Source: Verrucomicrobiota bacterium
GTDB taxonomy: Bacteria > Verrucomicrobiota > Verrucomicrobiia > Opitutales > Opitutaceae
DNA length: 32,091 bases
Assembly: GCA_018239675.1 (NCBI GenBank)
Contig: JAFEGX010000120.1
Coordinates: 1 to 32,091, forward strand
Direction of reading: 5' to 3'
The notes below the pieces were generated by a model. It was not told the origin of the DNA, did no database searches, and saw only the letters and a program-made list of their open reading frames with translations. The translations under genes and the position numbers were made by a program. Positions 23,219-32,091 of this stretch are shown here, one piece after another; the stretch's first letter is position 1, and each line of letters starts with the position of its first letter.

Positions 23219-23875
23219 ATGCCCCCGCCCCTGCTCTGCCCCTCGCTCCTCGCGGGTGACCACGCGAATCTCGCCGGCAGCGTCCGGCTCGTCGAGGAGG
23301 TCCGCCTCACCTGGCTGCATCTCGACATCATGGACGGGCACTTCGTGCCGAACCTGTCGTTCGGTCCCCAGACGCTCGCCGCCCTGCGGCCCCACACCCA
23401 GCTGTTTTTCGACACGCACCTGATGCTCGACGAGCCGCACCGCTACATCGAGCCGTTCGCCAAGGCCGGGGCCAACCTGATCAGCATCCATATCGAGCCC
23501 GCCTTCGACCATGCCGGCACCCTCGCCCGCATCCGCAGTCTCGGCTGCCAGTGCGGCATCGTGCTGAACCCGGGCACGCCGGCTGACGCCATCCTCCCCG
23601 TGCTCGACCGGGTGGACCTCGTCCTCGTGATGACCGTGCAGCCCGGTTTCGGCGGCCAGCCCTTCCGTCGCGACGTGCTGCCGAAGCTGCAGCAGATCGC
23701 CGACTGGCGCCGCGAACGCCGACTCGGGTTCCGGCTCGAGGTCGACGGAGGCATCGACCTGGCCACCGCCGCCGAGTGCCGCGCCGCCGGGGCCGACACT
23801 TTCGTCGCCGGCACGTCGTTCTTCCGCGCGCCCGACCGCTCGAAGTTCGTCGCCGAGTTCGCTCGGCTCGGCTGA
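23219..23875 (+). CDS. rpe: Ribulose-phosphate 3-epimerase
   Basis: Interconverts ribulose-5-phosphate and xylulose-5-phosphate in the pentose phosphate pathway. The 218-residue TIM-barrel product contains the ordered family motifs: CPSLLAGD near the start, HLDIMDGHFVPNLSFGP (metal-binding His and Asp), FFDTHLMLDEP, GIVLNPGTP, VMTVQPGFGGQPF and LEVDGGID, then the phosphate loop region VAGTSFF. Length is typical (about 220). I chose ATG 23219 (preceded by ACACCC), five bases after lptE; a GTG at 23210 would add three residues. Its stop TGA overlaps the start of the following GNAT gene (TGATG). Confidence 0.95.
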   Translation: MPPPLLCPSLLAGDHANLAGSVRLVEEVRLTWLHLDIMDGHFVPNLSFGPQTLAALRPHTQLFFDTHLMLDEPHRYIEPFAKAGANLISIHIEPAFDHAGTLARIRSLGCQCGIVLNPGTPADAILPVLDRVDLVLVMTVQPGFGGQPFRRDVLPKLQQIADWRRERRLGFRLEVDGGIDLATAAECRAAGADTFVAGTSFFRAPDRSKFVAEFARLG

Positions 23876-24339
23876 TGGCCGTGGAAATCCGCCACGGCGA
23901 TTATCTCCTTTCGGACGATCCCGCGCGGATCGACGTCGACGCCGTCCACGCCTACCTCGCCCGGAGCTACTGGGCCGCCGACATCCCGCGCGAGGTCGAC
24001 GCCCGGGCCCTCGCGAACTCGTTCTGCCTCGGCCTCTACGCGCCCGATGGCGCCCAGATCGGGCTCGTTCGCGCGATCACCGACTACGCCACGTTCGCCT
24101 ACCTCTGCGATGTCTACGTGCTCGAGGCGCACCGCGGGCATGGTCTCGCCAAGGCGGCCGTACAGGCGACCATGGAGCATCCGCGCCTGCAGGGATTGCG
24201 TCGCTTCAATCTCGTCACGAAGGACGCCCACGGTCTCTACCGGCGGTTTGGCTTCACCGCGATCACGCAGCCGGAACGTTACATGGAGAAACGCGACCCA
24301 GATGTCTACCGGCGGGCGGCCCGAATTCAGGAGAAGTAG
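23875..24339 (+). CDS. GNAT-family N-acetyltransferase
   Basis: Cytoplasmic acetyltransferase of 154 residues using acetyl-CoA; acceptor unknown. The acetyl-CoA motif A is VYVLEAHRGHGLAKAAV (residues 80-96), with the pyrophosphate loop RGHGLA. The end of the fold is visible as HGLYRRFGFTAI (119-130), typical of GNAT motif B. The start overlaps the rpe stop by one base, so translation is coupled. Its last 13 bases overlap the convergent glycosyltransferase gene. Length is normal for a stand-alone GNAT. I cannot assign a target; small-molecule or antibiotic acetylation are both open. Confidence 0.9.
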   Translation: MAVEIRHGDYLLSDDPARIDVDAVHAYLARSYWAADIPREVDARALANSFCLGLYAPDGAQIGLVRAITDYATFAYLCDVYVLEAHRGHGLAKAAVQATMEHPRLQGLRRFNLVTKDAHGLYRRFGFTAITQPERYMEKRDPDVYRRAARIQEK

Positions 24340-25460
24340 AACCCGGTCACGAACAGGATCGTCGAGATCGTCAGGAAAACCGCGTTCAGGCTCCAGATCC
24401 ACTTTCCCGTCCAGGGCCAGCGCTGCAGCGCCAGCGCCTGGGCGAAGTAGAAAGGGTAGATGATCGACAGGTACCGCGGCAGCGAGTCGAGGTGGTTCTT
24501 GCAGATATAGAATATGGTGAACACGACCGCGAGCGTCAGCTGGGACGCGGGCAGGCGGAGTTTCAGGCCGATCCCGATCGCCACCCCGCCGGCCGCCAGC
24601 GCGAGCGTGAACCACCAGCCGTAAAACGGGGCGAGGTTGGCGTAGGTGTTGTGGAAGGTCTCCGACGGCCACGTGAATTTCTGGAACCAGTAGTTTTGGA
24701 CGTGGACGTAGGCCAGCGGGTCCCCGAACTTCACGCCGAGGTAGCCGAAATAGGTCGCCAGGCCCGCACCGGGCAGCAGGCACGCTGCGAGCCGGCCGAG
24801 CCGCCGCCAGGCCGGCTCGCTGCCGCCCAGGTTGCCCTGCTGGATCCATTCCACGAGCAGCGGAATCACGAGCAGGAACCCCACGCTGCGGGTCAGGCCC
24901 GCAAGGTAGCCGCACACGCCGGCCACGATCCAGTTTCGCCGCCAGGCCGCCCACATCGTCGCGAGCATCGTCAGCAGGAACAGGCTCTCGGAGTAGATCG
25001 ACGAGAAGAAAAACGTCACCGGCGACAGCAACAGGAGCAGCACCGTGTCATTCGCCGCCGCCTCGCTGCCCAGCAGCGCGCGCGCAAACCGCCACAGGAG
25101 CCCGCAAAGCCCGATCAGGCAGGCGTTGGCCACCAGGGCCCCGGCCACGGCATAGTTGCCCACGAGATACCAGGCCGCCTTCAGCAGCAGCGGGTACAGG
25201 GGCAGGAACACGACCGAGCACTGCGCGGCGGGATGGTAGGTGTAGCCGTCACGCGCGATGCCCATGTACCAGCCGGCGTCCCAGCGGATGAAGGCCTCCA
25301 GCACATTCGGGTTGCCGGTGAAATGCGGTCCCTTGGCGACGCCGAGCAGCGCCAACTGGGCGATCAGCAGGATCAGGATCCGCGTCGCCGCATACCATGC
25401 CGCCACGCGGCCCCACGGGATCCGGGGCCCGGGCACGCGGACTTCGGCGGACGCGCTCAT
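24327..25460 (-). CDS. PIG-V-like integral-membrane glycosyltransferase (GT-C fold)
   Basis: Predicted polyprenyl-sugar-dependent mannosyl- or glycosyltransferase in the inner membrane. The 377-residue product has about nine to ten membrane segments. The first extracytoplasmic loop carries RWDAGWYMGIARDGY (residues 59-73), with the acidic residue typical of GT-C enzymes, followed by VVFLPLYP (83-90). This matches the PIG-V/mannosyltransferase pattern (RWDs.wY..Ia..GY, then F.PLyP). Length fits bacterial members. Its ATG overlaps the TGA of the upstream solute-binding-protein gene by four bases, so the two are translationally coupled, an odd pairing for a transporter. The acceptor is unknown; lipid or surface polysaccharide is likely. 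Confidence 0.85.
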   Translation of the reverse strand: MSASAEVRVPGPRIPWGRVAAWYAATRILILLIAQLALLGVAKGPHFTGNPNVLEAFIRWDAGWYMGIARDGYTYHPAAQCSVVFLPLYPLLLKAAWYLVGNYAVAGALVANACLIGLCGLLWRFARALLGSEAAANDTVLLLLLSPVTFFFSSIYSESLFLLTMLATMWAAWRRNWIVAGVCGYLAGLTRSVGFLLVIPLLVEWIQQGNLGGSEPAWRRLGRLAACLLPGAGLATYFGYLGVKFGDPLAYVHVQNYWFQKFTWPSETFHNTYANLAPFYGWWFTLALAAGGVAIGIGLKLRLPASQLTLAVVFTIFYICKNHLDSLPRYLSIIYPFYFAQALALQRWPWTGKWIWSLNAVFLTISTILFVTGFYFS

Positions 25461-27052
25461 GAGCCGGAAGCGTGGCGTCGCGCCAGCTCCTCCGCCCGGC
25501 GGTATTGGGCCCGGAAATGGGCCGCCAGTTCATTTGCCAGGCGCACCTCGTCCACCTTGTCCTTGGAGTCGAGCCGCCGCTTGATGCCCGCCATGCGGTC
25601 GTAGCTGATCACCGACATGTCGCCCATCACCGCAATCGCGTCCGCCGGCATCCCGGCCGCCACGATCGCCCGCCATGCCGCGCCGAGCTCGTCATGGGTG
25701 TCGAGCACCATGATCCGGATCACGAACGCCAGCTCGCGGTACAGGCCGCCCGTCCATTCGGGACGGTAGACGAGGTGGTCCTCGTCGCCGAACGGCGACT
25801 CGTCCGGGTCGCTGCGGTACGGCTTCAGGCTGGCGTCGCGGTAGAAGTCCTTCCGCACCGGCAGGCGACGCAGCGCGAACCGCGCGGGCCCGCCCGGCGT
25901 GCCGGGCCGGAGGTTCCACAGGCGCTGGCCCTCGGGCGAGAGCGTATACTCGATGAAGGCCTCGGCCACCGCCCGGTGCCGGGCACCCCGGAGCAGGGCG
26001 ATCGGATCGACCGAGGCCACCGCGCCGCCCTTCGGGGTCACGAAGACCACGCGCGGCTCCCGCGCGCTGCGGGCATTGGTCACCTCCGCCTGCGCCCGGC
26101 CGTAGAAGTCGATCGCGATGCCGACCGCGCAGTCCCCCTGGGACACGTCGATGGGCGGCTTCTGCGAGCTGTCCGTGAAATACCGGGCGTTCGCGCCGAT
26201 GCGCTGGATCAGCTGCATGCCCGACACCCAGCCCTCGGCCACCGCCTGCGGCTCCGGCACGCCGGCCTTCACGCGCTGCTGCATCCGCTGCTGGATCAGG
26301 TTCTCGAACGCCTTGGCGATCGAGCTGCTCTTCGTCGGGTCCGCTAGGCCGATTTCGCCGGCCAGCTTCGGGTCCTGCAGGTCGTCCCAGCGCTCCGGCG
26401 GGTGCGCGAGCCCCAGCCGCCGGACCGCGTCGCGGTTATAGAGAATGCCATAGGTGCTGAGGACGTTGCCGAACCAGCGGCCCTGGCGGTCCCAATAGAC
26501 CTCGCCCGAGTAGCTCTGCGGGATGACGTCGTCGGTGAACCAGTCCGGGTGCCGCTCGAGCAGCGGCACCGGGACCAGCCGGCCCGCCTCGGCCTGGCGG
26601 ATGTGGTCGTAGCTCCCGCCGCCGAAGAACACGTCGACGCCGCAGCCCACGTTGGAACGCAGGAACTCGGCGCGCGCCTCGCGGACGGCCGCCGGCGCGT
26701 CGGCCGGCAGGCGCGGGTTGGCAAAGCCGGCCTGGATCTCCGCGCTCCAGGTCCGTCCCAGCGGGCCGGTCCAGAGGTTGCGAAAGGCCGCGGTGTATTC
26801 CGCCTCGAGGAAGCGCGTGATGTCGCTCGTGCCGCCGAGCATGCGCCAGTCGACCAGCACCGTCCGGCCCGTGCGGGCCTGATACCACGCGTTGAAGCCC
26901 CGCGCGAACTCGGTCCGGATCGCCTCGTTGTGCGGCGTGATCACCACCACGGTGTCGTCCGCTCGCTGCAGCACCGAGCGCTTCGGCCGCAGGAGGAAGG
27001 GCAGCGCGACCACCGCCGCCAGGGCCGCCAGGAGGATTGCGCGCTTGGCCAT
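25457..27052 (-). CDS. Long solute-binding protein of the Fe3+/thiamine/spermidine ABC type, probably membrane-anchored
   Basis: Predicted periplasmic binding component of an importer. The 531-residue product begins with a hydrophobic segment (residues 5-21) followed by RPKRSVLQR, with no lipobox and no clear cleavage site, so it may stay anchored. The binding-protein fold shows as VVVITPHNEAIRTEFARGFN, VDVFFGGGSYDHIRQ, TYGILYNRDAV and FIEYTLSPEGQRLWN. These are usual in type-2 iron/thiamine binding proteins of about 340 residues. About 130 further residues follow, helical and charged (including RIMVLDTHDELGAAW and MAGIKRRLDSKDKVDEVRLA), not part of the standard fold. It starts five bases after the ATPase gene; no permease is adjacent. 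Confidence 0.88.
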   Translation of the reverse strand: MAKRAILLAALAAVVALPFLLRPKRSVLQRADDTVVVITPHNEAIRTEFARGFNAWYQARTGRTVLVDWRMLGGTSDITRFLEAEYTAAFRNLWTGPLGRTWSAEIQAGFANPRLPADAPAAVREARAEFLRSNVGCGVDVFFGGGSYDHIRQAEAGRLVPVPLLERHPDWFTDDVIPQSYSGEVYWDRQGRWFGNVLSTYGILYNRDAVRRLGLAHPPERWDDLQDPKLAGEIGLADPTKSSSIAKAFENLIQQRMQQRVKAGVPEPQAVAEGWVSGMQLIQRIGANARYFTDSSQKPPIDVSQGDCAVGIAIDFYGRAQAEVTNARSAREPRVVFVTPKGGAVASVDPIALLRGARHRAVAEAFIEYTLSPEGQRLWNLRPGTPGGPARFALRRLPVRKDFYRDASLKPYRSDPDESPFGDEDHLVYRPEWTGGLYRELAFVIRIMVLDTHDELGAAWRAIVAAGMPADAIAVMGDMSVISYDRMAGIKRRLDSKDKVDEVRLANELAAHFRAQYRRAEELARRHASGS

Positions 27053-27057
27053 GGCCG

Positions 27058-28128
<1,071 letters not shown>

Positions 28129-28312
28129 GCGACGCGACGCCGGCGCCGAGGCAAGATTTCGCCTCCGGGCAAGTCAAAGGAAATGGCGCCGGTTGACGCG
28201 GCGCGTCCCGCGCCCGCCAGCCCGCGTCTGGACCGCTCCGGGGGCCGCCTCCGCCGTTCATCGAAAGACCATTGCCAGAAGGCGCATCGTTTGACTCGCT
28301 CAGAACCCGCCC

Positions 28313-28879
28313 ATGGCCGCCGCCACCCCCGCCCTGCACCCCGACATCGAATCCGTCCTCGTCACCGAGGAGGCCATCCAGCGCCGCGTGCGCGAGCTCG
28401 GCGCCGAGCTGAAGCGCACCTACGGCGGCGACGAGCTCACGGTGATCTCGATCATGAACGGCGCGATCCTGTTCACGGCCGACCTGCTCCGGCAGCTCGA
28501 CAATCCCGTCCGCCTCGACTGCATCCGCATCTCCAGCTATGGGAACGCCACCGAGTCCCACGGCACGCCCAAGCTCGTGCACAGCCTGACCCTCGACGTG
28601 ACCAACCGGCACGTGCTGCTGGTCGACGACATCCTCGACACCGGCAAGACGCTCGCTTTGGTCACCGGCATGATCCGCGGCCTCCAGCCCGCGAGCCTCC
28701 GGGTCTGCGTGCTGCTCGACAAGAAGGGCCGGCGCCAGGTGCCGTTCGAGGCCGATTTCGTGGGCTTCGCGATCCCTGACAAGTTCGTGGTCGGCTACGG
28801 CCTCGACTACGCGGAACGCTACCGGAACCTCACTTCCATCGGCGTGCTGAAGCCCGCGCGTCAGAAACTCCCCGTTTGA
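28313..28879 (+). CDS. hpt: Hypoxanthine(-guanine) phosphoribosyltransferase
   Basis: Salvages hypoxanthine and guanine to IMP and GMP with PRPP, in the cytoplasm. The 188-residue product has the PRPP-binding signature VLLVDDILDTGKT (residues 101-113), the ISIMNGAILFTADLLR block (45-60), the flexible-loop SSYGNAT and the purine-contact region PDKFVVGYGLDYAERYRN. All are typical of bacterial HPRT (about 180 residues). ATG 28313 is preceded by CCCGCCC. It diverges from the ABC ATPase gene. The small lipoprotein gene follows 19 bases after its stop. Confidence 0.95.
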   Translation: MAAATPALHPDIESVLVTEEAIQRRVRELGAELKRTYGGDELTVISIMNGAILFTADLLRQLDNPVRLDCIRISSYGNATESHGTPKLVHSLTLDVTNRHVLLVDDILDTGKTLALVTGMIRGLQPASLRVCVLLDKKGRRQVPFEADFVGFAIPDKFVVGYGLDYAERYRNLTSIGVLKPARQKLPV

Positions 28880-28898
28880 TATACCCTCTCTTATGCCC

Positions 28899-29159
28899 AT
28901 GAAAAACCTAAGAATGCTGGCGACCGCCACCCTGCTGGCCGGCGTCTTCACCGGCTGCGCGACCAACCCCACGCCGAAGGATGCCAAGGCCGACGGCGAG
29001 TACGAGTGGGTCACCCCCGTTGGCTCCAACATCGCCGTGAAGGTCCGCAAGGGCCAGAAGGCCTCGACCATTAGCAGCCCGACCGACACGATGACCGCCG
29101 AGCAGCTCAGCTCGCAGGTCCACTCCTCGGGCGGGGCCAAGCCCGCCGGCGGTCCGTAA
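28899..29159 (+). CDS. Small predicted lipoprotein of unknown function
   Basis: The 86-residue product (from ATG 28899) has a signal peptide, MKNLRMLATATLLAGVFTGC, with Cys20 in a slightly unusual lipobox (FTGC). A soluble segment follows, EWVTPVGSNIAVKVRKGQK, ending with SSPTDTMTAEQLSSQ and a Gly/Pro tail. I recall similar short lipoproteins with a 'TGSnip..v.k....SPTD' pattern in Verrucomicrobia; the function is unknown. An ATG at 28893 would add two residues; 28899, preceded by GCCC, gives the more usual basic signal start. It is 19 bases downstream of hpt, with TATACC in the gap that could serve as a -10, so its own promoter is possible. Confidence 0.8.
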   Translation: MKNLRMLATATLLAGVFTGCATNPTPKDAKADGEYEWVTPVGSNIAVKVRKGQKASTISSPTDTMTAEQLSSQVHSSGGAKPAGGP

Positions 29160-29197
29160 CCGCCTCCTCGCTCCAATCTCCGGAGCGGACCGAGGGC

Positions 29198-29278
29198 GGT
29201 CACCACCAAGTCCACGAAGCGCGCGAAGATCGGAGACAGAAATTTGTCGTCGTGCGCTTAGTGCCCTACGCGGCGACC
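29198..29278. repeat. Degenerate inverted repeat between convergent lipoprotein and uvrB genes
   Basis: Arms 29198-29228 and 29248-29278 match at 22 of 31 positions on reverse complement. The left arm contains CACCAAGTCCACGAAGCGCG, built of short units ending in 'acgaag'. This is a different sequence family from the GCGCAAG and TTGAAGG elements but has the same architecture. It sits between two gene ends and could act as a two-way terminator. Confidence 0.6.
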
Positions 29279-29295
29279 TCGATACGAGCCGGCCT

Positions 29296-31314
<2,019 letters not shown>

Positions 31315-31316
31315 GG

Positions 31317-32091
31317 TCAGAGCCCGAAGACCTTGAGCAGTCCGCCCCAGACACTCGACCAAAACCGTCGTGCCGCCTTGGCCTCCCCCTCGCTGGCGAC
31401 CTGCTGGCACAGGAACAGCCCCGCGCCGGCAAAGAGGTCGTCGAAGAGCGGGTTCATGCCGCGGTAGTAGCTCCAGAAGGTCTCCGCCCGCGCCGGCCGG
31501 TACTCGAGGTTCGGGGTGAAGCCGATCGTCGCATCCTGGTTCGTGCGCCGCGCCGCCGGGGGCTGGCCCTCCCTCCGCGCCAGCCACTCCGCCCGCACCC
31601 CGCGGCTGCCCGCGATCACGAGGCGGCAGGGCCCGTGAAACTCAAAGAAGCGGAACTGCAGGGTGACCCACGACTGCCACCGCCACAGCTGCCAGCGCCG
31701 CGCGACCTTCAGCTCCTGGTTGTTCCCGAGCAGCACCGCGGCCAGGAAGCTCGGGCGGATCACCATGCGCGCGCCGGGCCGCAACAGGACCACCGCGAGC
31801 TCGGTGTGGGGATTCGCCTGGTTCGACAGGGTGCAGCGGAATTCCCGCGACAGGTGGCAGTTCTTCATCTCGATGAGCTCGGTCAATCCGCTCGCCCAGC
31901 TGGCGATCGGCATCCGCCAGTCGAGCAGGAACCGGGTCCGGCGCGCCAGGCCCTCGTCCGACGCCTGCAGGAACTTCTCGCGCGCGATCAGCCGCTCGCC
32001 CGGCAGCAGCGGCACGTCCGCCGAGACCGCACTCGGCCCCACCCCGGGCATCTCGGGCAGGTTTGGTGTCAGCTGAACCGGCCGACCGCGC
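31317..32091 (-). CDS. AIM24-like protein, start outside the window
   Basis: The frame is open to the window edge, so the first residues may be missing; an internal ATG at 32051 would give 244 residues. There is no signal peptide or membrane segment in the visible part. The pattern is beta-rich: an early [39 protein letters not shown], and [21 protein letters not shown]. It ends [20 protein letters not shown]. This recalls the AIM24/TIGR00266 beta-sandwich family of unknown function, in which a 'G.l....G.lva' strand pair recurs, but the match is by eye and modest. It lies two bases upstream of uvrB on the same strand, so the two are very likely co-translated. Confidence 0.6.
   Translation of the reverse strand, partial: RGRPVQLTPNLPEMPGVGPSAVSADVPLLPGERLIAREKFLQASDEGLARRTRFLLDWRMPIASWASGLTELIEMKNCHLSREFRCTLSNQANPHTELAVVLLRPGARMVIRPSFLAAVLLGNNQELKVARRWQLWRWQSWVTLQFRFFEFHGPCRLVIAGSRGVRAEWLARREGQPPAARRTNQDATIGFTPNLEYRPARAETFWSYYRGMNPLFDDLFAGAGLFLCQQVASEGEAKAARRFWSSVWGGLLKVFGL

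Noticed and set aside
28140-28192. Inverted repeat CCGGCGCC/GGCGCCGG with an inner GAGGC/GCCTC pair upstream of the ABC ATPase gene
   Set aside because: Short GC-only arms arise easily in this composition and the spacing is wide; regulatory meaning cannot be argued from one copy.

Overview
The window is a GC-rich (my estimate is about two thirds GC) bacterial chromosome segment of mostly ordinary genes, densely packed on both strands. I see no rRNA, tRNA, CRISPR array, insertion sequence, phage gene or replication origin. Several traits suggest a member of the Verrucomicrobia, most likely an Opitutaceae relative: the gene content (ArgA of the kinase-GNAT type, a UppP with an extra loop, a BamD/LptE pair, many ABC transporters), near absence of Shine-Dalgarno sequences, and intergenic inverted-repeat elements of the 'ttgaaggttgaa' and 'gcgcaaggaggcgca' kinds. 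That placement is inference from pattern; no marker gene for taxonomy is present.

Layout. 1-1.76 kb: the tail of an unknown protein, then argA (arginine biosynthesis). 1.9-7.1 kb, minus strand: a complete ribose-type sugar ABC importer (binding protein, double ATPase, permease) preceded by a RidA-family gene and an orphan NMT1/THI5-like binding lipoprotein. 7.2-9.4 kb: an amidase-signature enzyme convergent with an amidohydrolase-2 enzyme. With RidA and the binding protein these could form a small nitrogen-compound uptake and hydrolysis neighbourhood. 9.5-11.9 kb: a manganese module, mntH-usp diverging from mntR, with a palindromic operator placed midway between the two start codons. 12.2-14.7 kb: a fused double-domain Fe3+/polyamine-type ABC permease followed by an EamA exporter. 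14.7-17.9 kb, minus strand: trpD translationally coupled to glmM, then a TPR protein. 18.0-19.0 kb: uppP.

19.2-24.3 kb, plus strand: rpmF-plsX-fabH (L32 and fatty acid/phospholipid initiation), then bamD-like, lptE, rpe and a GNAT gene, several with overlapping or nearly touching ends. This is an envelope-building block. 24.3-28.1 kb, minus strand: an ATPase, a long solute-binding protein and a PIG-V-like membrane glycosyltransferase. The ATPase and binding protein lack a permease here, and the orphan permease at 12.2 kb is of the matching class, so one transporter may be split across the window. 28.3-29.2 kb: hpt and a small lipoprotein. 29.3-32.1 kb, minus strand: uvrB directly behind a partial AIM24-like gene that runs off the window.

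The non-coding part is the most distinctive. At least seven intergenic gaps carry inverted repeats or repeat modules from related families. Many start codons sit behind CCC or ACC rather than a purine-rich ribosome binding site. I did not find a convincing new defence, secretion or mobile system.
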